From an uncultured Saprospiraceae bacterium (GTDB lineage: Bacteria > Bacteroidota > Bacteroidia > Chitinophagales > Saprospiraceae), in NCBI GenBank assembly GCA_937981555.1, contig CALJOK010000012.1, forward strand, positions 124,001 through 188,000: DNA of 64,000 nucleotides. Direction: 5' to 3'. Every line of letters starts with the position of its first letter. Position 1 is the stretch's first letter. Both the position numbers and the translations under genes were made by a program. Under the pieces are notes generated by a model. The model saw only the letters and a program-made list of their open reading frames with translations, had not been told where the DNA came from and did not search any database. Of the stretch, positions 44,547 to 53,805 are shown piece after piece.

Positions 44547-45866
44547 TTAGAATAACAAATTCAAACCTGTTCTAAAGTTGACATTTGAACTTTTATAAGG
44601 CTGAAAAGCTCCAACAACATTATCAGCTGAAGCGAATAATTGGAAGGCTTTATAGTTTATTGCAAAATTCAAACCGAGGTTGAAAAAACTATTCTTTCTA
44701 GCTGAATACGTTGCGCCAACATTGAAGATTTTTTTGAATTTCGTATTAGCACTTAAACCTAAAACTGGAAAATGTTCCCCTCTATAATTTTCATAATAAA
44801 GTAATCCGCCAACTTGTGTTTTTTCGTTCAATTGATACGTTCCGCTAAGATAAACTTTGACAGGCATATTCGTTGAATAACTTTCACTTTCTTCAGAGAA
44901 GTTAAAAGTATTTTGGAGAGTGTCCAAAACATTGCTAAATGAAATAGAATCATTTCCTATAAATTGCGAAAAGTCAAATCCATCGTAAGTTGTCGCACCT
45001 TTGTTTACATATTTAGTCACATTCTTTTTCCAATTAATTTTTCCCAAATCTAAAACACTTGCAGACAAATTCAACTTTTCATTGACCTCATAAGTCACTC
45101 CTAAATCAATCGCTAATCCTATATTTTCAGTAAAGAAATCATTGAAACTAAACGTACTTAAACTCAAATTAAAATTGTCTAAATCATCCACATTCACCAA
45201 ACCTGAAGCATCTAAAGCATAATCTCCATCGATGGTCAATTGATAAACATCATCATCTGTAAAAAGAGAAATCTCATCTTTTTCAACAGAAGCATTCGCA
45301 ATCCCTGTCAAGAATTTTACCCGTGCTCCGACATTTAATTTATTTAATTTTATTGCACCACTCAATCCAAATTCATTGTACGAAGTCAGATGCATATCGT
45401 GACTTAAATTAATTTTTTGTCCAACAAATTGGCCATTCCCTTCGAGGAATAATTGTGCTAAGGTTTTTGGAAATCTCAAATATGTATCTGTTTTTTGGAC
45501 GTGATTCAAACCTAATTGAATATTTCCAAATCGGTAGCCGATATTAAAAGTTTCCACCTCCAAAATTCCACGCAAAATATTATCAGCAGTTGGCAAATCA
45601 GACAACGCTTGTCCTGGCTGAATACCTTGTTCCTCATTCAAATAGTCAACAATCAAGGAATTAAAATCTCCTGTAGTATTGTAATAATTTAAATGAACAC
45701 CAGGAAGAGCCACTACAAGAGTAGAGTCAGAAATATAGGCAGGGTTAGTTTTAGAGGCTTGCCATACATCCATAAAATGCAAACCAACTTGCTGTTGAGA
45801 AAATGTAACTGTATTGTTACAAAAAACAAAGAAAGCACTAAGTATAAAAAAACGGTATTTGAACAT
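44547..45866 (-). CDS. DUF5723 outer-membrane protein
   Basis: 439 residues. Signal peptide (ends VTFSQQQ), then TNPAYISDSTLVVALPG, the usual opening of the DUF5723 family of predicted outer-membrane barrels related to PorV/FadL-like proteins of Bacteroidota. The rest is regular amphipathic strands ending VNFRTGLNLLF, a barrel-type C-terminal Phe. Its start is 44 bases after the lipoprotein gene on the same strand, so the two are likely expressed together. Confidence 0.87.
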   Translation of the reverse strand: MFKYRFFILSAFFVFCNNTVTFSQQQVGLHFMDVWQASKTNPAYISDSTLVVALPGVHLNYYNTTGDFNSLIVDYLNEEQGIQPGQALSDLPTADNILRGILEVETFNIGYRFGNIQLGLNHVQKTDTYLRFPKTLAQLFLEGNGQFVGQKINLSHDMHLTSYNEFGLSGAIKLNKLNVGARVKFLTGIANASVEKDEISLFTDDDVYQLTIDGDYALDASGLVNVDDLDNFNLSLSTFSFNDFFTENIGLAIDLGVTYEVNEKLNLSASVLDLGKINWKKNVTKYVNKGATTYDGFDFSQFIGNDSISFSNVLDTLQNTFNFSEESESYSTNMPVKVYLSGTYQLNEKTQVGGLLYYENYRGEHFPVLGLSANTKFKKIFNVGATYSARKNSFFNLGLNFAINYKAFQLFASADNVVGAFQPYKSSNVNFRTGLNLLF

Positions 45867-45910
45867 TTTTTCTTTTTTATTATTATAAAAGGCGATTGAT
45901 GTTAGATAAT

Positions 45911-47446
45911 TTACTTGGTTCCTACTTTCATTCCCATTCGAATATTAACATCTTGATCCGTTTTTAAAATGACGATTGGAGTAGGAGAATTATTAACATC
46001 GGTTGTGAAAAATGTTCCGTCGATAACCATTTTTTTCGCTTTTCTAATATTCTCAAATTGAGTCGCATTGATCGTAGAGAAGGTTTCTTTTTTGGCAATC
46101 TCACCTGTTGCATTTCCATTTGCATCGACTGGTGCAGGAGTTAAAATATTTTCATCTGTAGCATATAGTGAGTCTAATAAAAACTCATTCCCCATTTCAT
46201 CTTCGCCTACGAAATAAACTTGTACTCCTATTCCTAATGGGATTTCATTTTCAGCGACCATTTTAAATTCTACATATTCTACTTGATCGTATTGCTCAAA
46301 ATTCACATTAAAAGTATCTCTTCCTTTAAAGTTATTGACGTGTCCTCTGAAAGGTAAATCAACTGCAACTTGTACTTGAAAATAACTGGAGTCAGTCATA
46401 AATCCAATCACTTGAGTTGAATCAGGATTCGAAATAGCATCTACATCATAATCTACAGAAACAGGACCAGAACTTAATACTTCCACCACATTGGAATTAG
46501 TTTTATCAAAATCAAAAACAGTCGTTTTAATTTGGCCAACCTCATTCAATGCTGGGTAAGCAAAGTCAATCCCATCTTGAATATAGGAGCTCTCTAATGT
46601 AATATTATTTCCATCTACAGTTAAAATCTCAAGCGTATTCACTACTGACCGAACAGGAAAACCAAAACCATTTTCTACCGTAATTTGAATGATAGGATCT
46701 TCAAAGTAAACATCTCCTTGTACCCAGTTTTCAAAAAATTCAATCTCGATAGTATCTCTTTCTAAGTCTAATAATTCTTGCCCCCAATATCCTTCTGCGT
46801 AGGAAAACTCCAAACCTGAAATTCCAACGGCATGAATATTTGTAAAAACAACTCGCTCTCCATCACTCTCTCGGTATGCTTCATAAATAATAGTTAATTG
46901 ATCACTATCTGTCGCCAAGTCATATCCAGCTAAAGAATAAAAAGGCAATATTGGCCATAACGCATCAGCTCTACCTACCGAATCAAGCAATCTATTTACC
47001 TCAAACATTTGCCCATTCTTAGTCAATTCAGGAATTCGTAAAGTGACATCTACTTTTTCTGCAAAAGGATTATCAAACCCAACAGCTAGGTTACCTGCTT
47101 TGATTTTAGTTAGCGTAATATCTAATGTTCCTGGCAAATCAAAATCAAAAAGGGTAACAGAATCTATTAATGGAATAGGAAGTCCTGGTATAAAATCAAA
47201 CAACTCATTCCCTGTCCTTTTTGTCACATTCCCTCGGTAGTTAAGTGTAACAACACCATCTGGCCCCATAGTGATCGAAGTTTCATCATTGATCCCATCC
47301 AAAAGGTTAGTCAGATTTGTTGTGGTATAAAAAAGAGGAACGGCAATTTCCCTTTTGGAATCTATCGGATCATCGAATCCTCCTTTACAACCAAGGATTA
47401 ATGATAAACTCAACAAAAGAGAAAGTTGAAGTAAAATATTTTTCAT
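45911..47446 (-). CDS. Large putative lipoprotein
   Basis: 511 residues. Lipoprotein signal with lipobox LILGC (Cys20) followed by KGGFDDP. The mature part is acidic and strand-rich, with no catalytic motif seen. The strong pairing with a DUF5723 barrel 44 bases downstream suggests a surface lipoprotein working with that barrel. Family not recognised beyond general similarity to uncharacterised Bacteroidota lipoproteins. Confidence 0.78.
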   Translation of the reverse strand: MKNILLQLSLLLSLSLILGCKGGFDDPIDSKREIAVPLFYTTTNLTNLLDGINDETSITMGPDGVVTLNYRGNVTKRTGNELFDFIPGLPIPLIDSVTLFDFDLPGTLDITLTKIKAGNLAVGFDNPFAEKVDVTLRIPELTKNGQMFEVNRLLDSVGRADALWPILPFYSLAGYDLATDSDQLTIIYEAYRESDGERVVFTNIHAVGISGLEFSYAEGYWGQELLDLERDTIEIEFFENWVQGDVYFEDPIIQITVENGFGFPVRSVVNTLEILTVDGNNITLESSYIQDGIDFAYPALNEVGQIKTTVFDFDKTNSNVVEVLSSGPVSVDYDVDAISNPDSTQVIGFMTDSSYFQVQVAVDLPFRGHVNNFKGRDTFNVNFEQYDQVEYVEFKMVAENEIPLGIGVQVYFVGEDEMGNEFLLDSLYATDENILTPAPVDANGNATGEIAKKETFSTINATQFENIRKAKKMVIDGTFFTTDVNNSPTPIVILKTDQDVNIRMGMKVGTK

Positions 47447-47862
47447 GAATTATTTTTTTACAAAAATCGAAAAAAAAATACGAATTGAATGTAAGCCATT
47501 GAGCTAATTCAATTTTTGGGAAAAGATTAAAGAATATTAAAAGTTAGGTTAAAGATAGGATAGTTAGGGAAAGACTTCTTTGATATTAAATCGAATTTGA
47601 GTCAAAAAAGCTGCTTGTCAAACGATAATTTGTCCCTCTCTATTATATTTCTAATGCTTAGTTTCCTTTGTAAAAAGAAATACAATAGAAACGGATTTCT
47701 AAAATGAAACTATCTTCTAGTTTCCTTCACGCAAATTTAGTAAGAAAGGTTGGGGAAAAAGAATTAATTAGTTGATCCCTTGATTAGTTAATCAGATAAT
47801 CCATTGATTAGAAAATCAGAATTTCACTACTGATTTCCTAATCAACTGATTACCTGATTTAT
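47447..47862. other. Gene-free spacer with short dyads
   Basis: 416 bases without a gene between the MBL-fold gene and the lipoprotein gene (both minus). The part nearest the MBL gene (47765-47870) is a tangle of short dyads built on GATTAG/CTAATC and CTGATT/AATCAG, which may end the MBL transcript. The rest shows nothing. Confidence 0.4.
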
Positions 47863-49287
47863 CTAATCTAATTTCACTTTCTCTGTTAACTTTGGAATCC
47901 TAACAGATTTAAAGCCTTTTTCAATCAGTAACTTCTTAAATTTCTTTTGCTTTTTAGGCTCGCCATGAACTAAGAAGAGTTTCTTAAGTTTTTTCTGATT
48001 ACTCAAAAAGTCAATTATCTCTCCTCGATCAGCATGCGCTGAAAAGGAATCCATAATTTCGATATCCATGTTAACAATTTTCCATTCGCCAAACATTTTT
48101 ACTTTTTCTACACCTTGTCTTAATATACCTCCCAAAGTATTTGGAGAACAATATCCTACAATCAACAAAGTATTTTTCTCCTGATCGATATTATTAAAGA
48201 TGTGATGTCGAATTCTTCCTGCTGTCATCATTCCTGATGCGCTGATGATAATGCAAGGTTCGTTGGAATCATTTATTGATTTCGAAACGGCCACTTCTCG
48301 CACATACGTCAAGCGGTTAAAACCAAAAGGATTATCGTCAATCAGTAAATATTCATTCAAATTATTATCATAACATTCTGGGTGAGATCCAAAAATTTGT
48401 GTCGCATTCACCGCCAAAGGGCTATCAACATAAACTGGAATTTTTGGTAAATACCCTGCCGTTTCCATTTGGTCTAACATGTAAACAATCTCTTGGGTTC
48501 GTCCTACACTAAATGCTGGAATGATTAATTTTCCTTTTTTCTCTACACACGTTTTTCTGATAATGTCTAACAATCGATCTTCTTCAGCAGGTTTTGCCGC
48601 ATGATCTTTATTTGCATAAGTTGATTCGCAAATCATATAATCCACCTCAGGCATTGGAATCGGATCTCTCAAAATCGGTCGATCAGGTCGTCCAATATCT
48701 CCTGTAAATCCAATCATGGTTTCTTTCCCATCAATATTCACTCTGATGGTTACACTTGCACTTCCTAAAATATGTCCTGCATCTCGAAATAATATTTCTA
48801 CACTTTCATTCACTCGATGCCATCGATTATATCCTAATCCTACAAATTGCTCCATTGCAGGTGGCACATCTTCACTTGTATAAAGTGGCGTTTTGAGTGT
48901 TAGTGCCTTTTTTAATTTTTTCTTCTTTTTTTGTTTTCTAGTCAATCGTTTATTATGATATTCAGCATCTCGTTCTTGAATTTTTGCACTATCTAACAAC
49001 ATGATCGCGCAAAGGCTTCGAGTAGCATGTGTACATAAAATATCTCCTTGAAATCCATCGTGAACTAATTTTGGTATCCGTCCACAATGATCAATATGTG
49101 CATGAGACAATATCATTAAATCAATTTCACTTGGCTCAAAATACCATGAGGAATTAAAATCATCCATTTCTGAATCATTACCTTGATACAATCCACAATC
49201 CAATAAAATTTTATATCCATTATCTAAAGTGACGAGGTGAGCGCTTCCTGTAACATGTCCGGCTGCTCCGCAAAATTTAATATCCAT
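47863..49287 (-). CDS. MBL-fold RNase (beta-CASP, RNA-specificity domain)
   Basis: 474 residues. Metallo-beta-lactamase fold with the metal motif SHAHIDHCG (His62, His64, Asp66, His67), GDAGHILGSASV-like and FTGDIGRPDRP elements. A beta-CASP region follows, then the C-terminal RNA-metabolising motif with IISASGMMTAGRI and a late His in HGEPKKQ. Similar to CPSF73-like exonucleases of bacteria; likely RNA processing or decay. Some homologues are encoded near ribose or phosphoribosyl genes; here it stands alone. Confidence 0.92.
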   Translation of the reverse strand: MDIKFCGAAGHVTGSAHLVTLDNGYKILLDCGLYQGNDSEMDDFNSSWYFEPSEIDLMILSHAHIDHCGRIPKLVHDGFQGDILCTHATRSLCAIMLLDSAKIQERDAEYHNKRLTRKQKKKKKLKKALTLKTPLYTSEDVPPAMEQFVGLGYNRWHRVNESVEILFRDAGHILGSASVTIRVNIDGKETMIGFTGDIGRPDRPILRDPIPMPEVDYMICESTYANKDHAAKPAEEDRLLDIIRKTCVEKKGKLIIPAFSVGRTQEIVYMLDQMETAGYLPKIPVYVDSPLAVNATQIFGSHPECYDNNLNEYLLIDDNPFGFNRLTYVREVAVSKSINDSNEPCIIISASGMMTAGRIRHHIFNNIDQEKNTLLIVGYCSPNTLGGILRQGVEKVKMFGEWKIVNMDIEIMDSFSAHADRGEIIDFLSNQKKLKKLFLVHGEPKKQKKFKKLLIEKGFKSVRIPKLTEKVKLD

Positions 49288-49505
49288 GTATGTTTAAATT
49301 TATTTTGAAGGTGTTTTAAAATGTTTGGAAAGATAATAATTTTGATTTAGAATGTGGAATTTGATTTTCTAATTCATCCATCTTGAAATAAAAAAACGTA
49401 AGTCATTGTAAAGACATTTACATTCAATACCTGACTTTTAAATGAAAGAAATCTGATTTCCTTTGTTAAAAAATCACAACTTTATTTTTGACAAAAAAAC
49501 TGATC

Positions 49506-50270
49506 ATGAAATATTTATCATCCATCTTAACCGTTTTAATTTTCACAGCACTTTTATTCAATGCTTGTGCCGTGAGCAAAGTAGCATCTAATTCAAAACC
49601 AATCACTCATGAATTATGGGATACATTGGTACGAACTCACGTAAGTCCCGAAGGCATAGTCGATTACAAAAGTATCATCAAAGACAGCTTAAAATTAAAT
49701 GCCTACCTCGACTTATTATCGGCCAATCATCCTAATGATAAAAACTGGTCAGCCGATGAAAGACTCGCTTATTGGATTAATGCCTACAATGCATTTACCG
49801 TAAAATTAATCGTCGATCATTACCCTACTGAAAGTATCAAGGACATCAAAAAAGGAATCCCGTTTGTAAGCGATGTTTGGGAAATTAACTTCTTTGAGAT
49901 AGAAGGAAATAGTTATAACTTAAATGATATCGAACATGGAATTATTCGAAAAAGGTTTGCAGAATCTCGAATTCATGCGGCATGTAATTGTGCCTCTTTC
50001 TCTTGTCCAAGACTTAGGAATGAGGCTTTCACCGCCGAAAGGTTGGAGGAACAATTAGACGATCAAATGAGCGGTTTCATTAATAATAAAACTAAAAACC
50101 AGTTGGATGCAAATAATCCAAAAATGTCAAAAATATTTAAATGGTATGGTGGAGATTTTAAAAAGACGGGTAAGAGTGTTAGAGAATTTATCAATCAATA
50201 TGCAGAAGTGAAAATTGAAGACGGGGCAGATTTTGATTACTTAGATTATATTTGGACGTTGAATGAATAA
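49506..50270 (+). CDS. DUF547 lipoprotein
   Basis: 254 residues from ATG 49506; a TTG six codons earlier is less likely because ATG gives a better signal. Lipobox LLFNACAVS (Cys at about 20). The DUF547 domain (about 60-220) is marked by RLAYWINAYNAFTVKLI and HAACNCASFSCPRLR. The conserved Asn/Cys/His pattern suggests a papain-like or thiol fold, but no activity is established. It ends directly at a long palindrome. Confidence 0.9.
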   Translation: MKYLSSILTVLIFTALLFNACAVSKVASNSKPITHELWDTLVRTHVSPEGIVDYKSIIKDSLKLNAYLDLLSANHPNDKNWSADERLAYWINAYNAFTVKLIVDHYPTESIKDIKKGIPFVSDVWEINFFEIEGNSYNLNDIEHGIIRKRFAESRIHAACNCASFSCPRLRNEAFTAERLEEQLDDQMSGFINNKTKNQLDANNPKMSKIFKWYGGDFKKTGKSVREFINQYAEVKIEDGADFDYLDYIWTLNE

Positions 50271-50277
50271 CTTTTCT

Positions 50278-50323
50278 AATGGTGAATGGTTAATTCCGCT
50301 AGTGGAATTAACCATTCACCATT
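50278..50323. repeat. Perfect palindrome downstream of DUF547
   Basis: 20-base arm AATGGTGAATGGTTAATTCC and its exact complement around a 6-base loop, followed by part of a further copy (TTCACCATTA at 50330-50339). It can serve as a terminator for both DUF547 and smpB. A related palindrome lies at 51005-51085. Confidence 0.7.
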
Positions 50324-50335
50324 TTACATTCACCA

Positions 50336-50815
50336 TTAGACTCTGTACTGTTTTTTCACTCGATCCAATTCTCTCTTATTATCTCGTTGTTTAATGGCGT
50401 CTCGTTTATCGTAAGATTTTTTCCCTTGCCCAAGGATAATTTCCATTTTAGCAAAACCTCTTTCACCAATATACATTCGATAAGGAACAATGGAAAAACC
50501 TTTTTCTTTAACTTTCTTTTGTAGTTTTCGCAATTCAGGTTTTCTCAAAAGTAGTTTTCGATCTTGGCGAGTTTCATGGTTATGTTGATTGCCAAATTTA
50601 TATTCTGCAATAAACATACTTTTGATAATCAACTCTCCTTCTTTCGTAAACAAACAATAAGCATCTTTTAAATTCACTTCTCCTAGTCGCACAGATTTGA
50701 TCTCAGTTCCAGTCAAGATAATTCCTACTTCAATTTGCGCAAGAAAATGATATTCAAATTTTGCTTTCCGATTGATTATTTCGATAGTACTTTTCGGTTT
50801 ATTCTTCTTCGCCAT
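50336..50815 (-). CDS. smpB: SsrA-binding protein
   Basis: SmpB binds tmRNA and brings it to stalled ribosomes for trans-translation. 159 residues, with NRKAKFEYHFL, GTEIKSVRLGEVNLKDAYC, the RKLLLRKPEL segment, the loop KEKGFSIVPYRMYI, and the basic C-terminal tail GQGKKSYDKRDAIKQRD. All conserved regions are present. tmRNA itself is not in the window. Confidence 0.97.
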   Translation of the reverse strand: MAKKNKPKSTIEIINRKAKFEYHFLAQIEVGIILTGTEIKSVRLGEVNLKDAYCLFTKEGELIIKSMFIAEYKFGNQHNHETRQDRKLLLRKPELRKLQKKVKEKGFSIVPYRMYIGERGFAKMEIILGQGKKSYDKRDAIKQRDNKRELDRVKKQYRV

Positions 50816-50839
50816 GTTGACTTATTTAAAAAATCTTTT

Positions 50840-50974
50840 TTAGTTATCTCGTTCCTCAAATGTCTCATTCTCTTTGTCTTCAATTCTTTCGCCAAGTAAA
50901 TAAATCAAGGCAATAATTACAAAAACGCCAAAAAGGAATTCCAAAGATAAGATGAATGAAATTATAAATTCCAT
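50840..50974 (-). CDS. 44-residue single-pass membrane protein
   Basis: A 44-codon ORF. An N-terminal hydrophobic helix (about 2-28, containing FGVFVIIALIYLLG) is followed by a highly charged tail (ERIEDKENETFEERDN). The clear membrane-helix-plus-acidic-tail design and ordinary codon use favour a real small protein. It lies 24 bases upstream of smpB on the same strand, perhaps in one transcript. Function unknown. Confidence 0.5.
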   Translation of the reverse strand: MEFIISFILSLEFLFGVFVIIALIYLLGERIEDKENETFEERDN

Positions 50975-51004
50975 AAATTGATATTTTTTAAAATTAGTTC
51001 AATA

Positions 51005-51085
51005 AATAATGGTTAATTCTTAATGGTGAATGGTGAATTACACAAGCCGTATTAACCGTTCACCATTAAATATTAACCATTATTT
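51005..51085. repeat. Second TGGTGAATGG-type palindrome
   Basis: Arms AATAATGGTTAAT...AATGGTGAA and TTCACCATT...ATTAACCATTATT pair around a central spacer. It shares the TGGTGAATGG/TGGTTAAT words with the palindrome at 50278-50340, in the same short region around smpB, and may end the YbjQ transcript. Confidence 0.55.
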
Positions 51086-51394
51086 CAATCTTACCGCAGT
51101 TCCATATGCCAAAATCTCCGCAGTCCCTTGACTAATCATCGAAGTTGTAAATCGTACATTAATAATTGCATCTGCATCTATACTTTTAGCATCAGCAATC
51201 ATTCTCTCGATGGCATGTTCACGAGAATCTGCCATCAACTTAGTGTACTCGGAAATTTCTCCTCCGATAATATTTTTCAACCCTGCAAAAATATCTCGTC
51301 CAATATTTCTAGCTCGAACAGTACTTCCTCTTGCAATGTCAATAACTTCGTCAATCTCTCTTCCTGGAATAAAATCTGTGGTACTAATAATCAT
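51080..51394 (-). CDS. YbjQ-family (UPF0145) protein
   Basis: 104 residues, the full length of the YbjQ/UPF0145 heavy-metal-binding-like family. Markers: GREIDEVIDIARGSTVRARNIG, and DADAIINVRFTTSMI followed by AYGTAVRL at the end. Forms oligomeric rings in known structures; role unknown. The gene ends at the palindrome shared with the smpB region. Confidence 0.93.
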   Translation of the reverse strand: MIISTTDFIPGREIDEVIDIARGSTVRARNIGRDIFAGLKNIIGGEISEYTKLMADSREHAIERMIADAKSIDADAIINVRFTTSMISQGTAEILAYGTAVRLK

Positions 51395-51641
51395 AATCTA
51401 ATTTTTTTTTAAATGGTAAAAATGAATTAGTGTAAGTTAATGGAATACCCCATTTAATATTTATTATTTCGATAAAAAATAAAAATCCATCGCCTAAAAA
51501 AAGGTATTGAGATATTAGGCATGGAGTGTTACGATTACTCAATACTCAATCCCCAAAATTTCGATACCTTTTTTTACCTTTGCGAGAACTCACCATTTTA
51601 AAACCATTAACCTATTTTCAAAAAAATCACATTCAAATTTT

Positions 51642-53192
51642 ATGAAATCAGAAAAAGTCATACTCATCATTTTAGATGGTTGGGGACATGGAAAAAATCC
51701 AAAAGTTAGTGCAGTCGCTCAAGCGAAAACGCCATACGTTGATTCTTTATATAAAAAATATCCTAATTCGGAACTCGTCACCTTTGGTGAAGAAGTGGGT
51801 TTGCCAGAAGGTCAAATGGGAAATTCAGAAGTTGGACATTTAAATATTGGAGCTGGTAGAGTTGTCTACCAAGAACTCGCTCGAATCAATAAAGCGATCA
51901 AAGAAAAAACGCTTCATAAAAATAAAAAACTCCTTGCAGCATTAAAATATGCAAAAGAAAATAATAAGTCTGTTCACTTGATGGGCTTAGTTTCGGATGG
52001 TGGAGTTCACTCTCACATCGAACATTTAAAAGCACTCTGCGATATTACTCAAGCCAAAGATTTGAAAAAAGTATACATCCACGCATTTATGGATGGACGA
52101 GATACTTCTCCCAACGGAGGTAAAGATTATCTCGAAGATGTTTTAAATCACACCAAAAAACAATCCGTCAAATTAGCTTCTGTCATTGGTCGATATTATG
52201 CAATGGATAGAGACAAGCGATGGGAACGAGTGAAATTAGCTTATGATCTTTTGGTCAAAGGAGAGGGAGAAAAAACAAAAGACATTTTAGCTACACTTGA
52301 AAAAAATTATAAGAAAAAAGTTACCGACGAATTTTTAAAACCAATCGTCTGTGTCAATAAAAATAATAATCCAATTGCAAAAATTAAAAAAGACGATGTT
52401 CTTATCTTTTTTAATTTTAGAACTGATCGTCCGAGAGAAATATCTGAAGTTTTGACACAGTCAGATATGCCTGAATTTGAGATGAAAAAATTGCCTTTAC
52501 ATTTTGTTACGATGACTCGTTATGATGAGAAATTCAAAAATGTAAATGTATTGTTTGAAAAAGATAACTTAGAAGATACCTTGGGTGAAATTTTAGCCAA
52601 AAGGAAAAAGACACAAGTTCGAATTGCAGAAACGGAAAAATATCCACATGTTACTTTTTTCTTTTCAGGCGGTCGAGAAGCAGAATTCCCCAACGAAAGA
52701 AGACTCATGGTTTCCTCTCCAAAAGTAGCTACCTATGACCTTCAACCTGAAATGAGTGCAGCTGAAATCACCGACACGATCATCAAAGACATCAAAAAAA
52801 ATCAACCTAATTTTATTTGCTTAAACTATGCAAATACTGACATGGTTGGACATACAGGTATTTTTGATGCAGCAAAAAAAGCTGCGGTAGCTACAGATAA
52901 ATGTCTCAAAAAATTGATGAACGTCGTTTTGAAAAATGACTACACAGCCATTATCATCGCCGATCATGGTAACTCTGACATCATGATGAATGAAGATGGA
53001 ACACCACATACGGCACATACTAAAAACCTTGTTCCATGTTTTCTTGTTGGAAATAATATAGATGAGAATATTCAATTAAAAGATGGGAAACTAGCAGATG
53101 TCGCTCCGACCATTCTTTCCATTTTAGGTTTGAGAAAACCATCTATCATGACTGGAAAAAATTTAATTACAAAGCGTCGTTCTAAAAAATAA
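51642..53192 (+). CDS. gpmI: 2,3-BPG-independent phosphoglycerate mutase
   Basis: Interconverts 3- and 2-phosphoglycerate in glycolysis using two Mn ions. Alkaline-phosphatase fold: metal site at ILDGWGHG, the phosphoserine in GNSEVGHLNIG, GRDTSP and the phosphate-binding FFNFRTDRPRE. The C-terminal metal ligands are in NYANTDMVGHTG and IIADHGNSD. 516 residues, normal length. The following lipoprotein gene starts 7 bases after its stop. Confidence 0.97.
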   Translation: MKSEKVILIILDGWGHGKNPKVSAVAQAKTPYVDSLYKKYPNSELVTFGEEVGLPEGQMGNSEVGHLNIGAGRVVYQELARINKAIKEKTLHKNKKLLAALKYAKENNKSVHLMGLVSDGGVHSHIEHLKALCDITQAKDLKKVYIHAFMDGRDTSPNGGKDYLEDVLNHTKKQSVKLASVIGRYYAMDRDKRWERVKLAYDLLVKGEGEKTKDILATLEKNYKKKVTDEFLKPIVCVNKNNNPIAKIKKDDVLIFFNFRTDRPREISEVLTQSDMPEFEMKKLPLHFVTMTRYDEKFKNVNVLFEKDNLEDTLGEILAKRKKTQVRIAETEKYPHVTFFFSGGREAEFPNERRLMVSSPKVATYDLQPEMSAAEITDTIIKDIKKNQPNFICLNYANTDMVGHTGIFDAAKKAAVATDKCLKKLMNVVLKNDYTAIIIADHGNSDIMMNEDGTPHTAHTKNLVPCFLVGNNIDENIQLKDGKLADVAPTILSILGLRKPSIMTGKNLITKRRSKK

Positions 53193-53199
53193 ATTTCTT

Positions 53200-53751
53200 T
53201 TGAAAAAAATAACTTGGTTTACTTTTGTTTCAGTTGCATTATTTTTTACTTCCTGTGAAGTAGAAAGTCCCAATGTGCAACATCAATCATTTTTTGACAT
53301 TAATGATTTTTTAAAAAAAGAAATGACTCAACTTTCGAAGGTAAAATCTATCAAAAAGAAAGTGGCGATTAATGGCAAAATTGATGAGCAAGTTTTGGAA
53401 AATTTTGATTTGGAAAAAGACTTAACCATTTTCCGAAATTCCAATATTAATAAGATTGCTTGGCTAGATAAATATGACGTGGATAGCACAATGAATAATG
53501 CTGGCCAATTAACTGAATTAAAATATATCGCAACTGATCCAAAATTAAAAACTCGTGAACTCACCATTTATTACGCTGATAAAAAAGTCAATTCGATTAC
53601 TATAAAAAATATTTCTGGCAATCAGGTGAGCGACCTTCAACAAAATTTGCGATACAATTCAATGAAAGGATACTCAGTAGAAAGTAATCAAAAAGTTACT
53701 TTGAGCGAGGAGCAAAAATTAAAAGTGGAGGTTGAGTTTTTAAAAAATTAA
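53200..53751 (+). CDS. Putative lipoprotein of unknown function
   Basis: 183 residues from a TTG codon, the only plausible start that gives the lipoprotein signal KKITWFTFVSVALFFTSC (Cys19). The mature part is Lys-rich and strand/helix mixed; no family recognised. It is close behind gpmI on the same strand and ends at a strong terminator, so the pair is an operon, though no functional link is obvious. Confidence 0.75.
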   Translation: MKKITWFTFVSVALFFTSCEVESPNVQHQSFFDINDFLKKEMTQLSKVKSIKKKVAINGKIDEQVLENFDLEKDLTIFRNSNINKIAWLDKYDVDSTMNNAGQLTELKYIATDPKLKTRELTIYYADKKVNSITIKNISGNQVSDLQQNLRYNSMKGYSVESNQKVTLSEEQKLKVEVEFLKN

Positions 53752-53766
53752 TTTCTTTGCCTAATT

Positions 53767-53804
53767 AAAAACGCCCACTATTTATTAAAATAGTGGGCGT
53801 TTTT
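53767..53804. terminator. Convergent terminator
   Basis: 17-bp perfect stem AAAAACGCCCACTATTT with its complement and a 4-base loop, between the lipoprotein gene (plus) and the OmpA-family gene (minus). Confidence 0.88.
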
Positions 53805-53805
53805 T

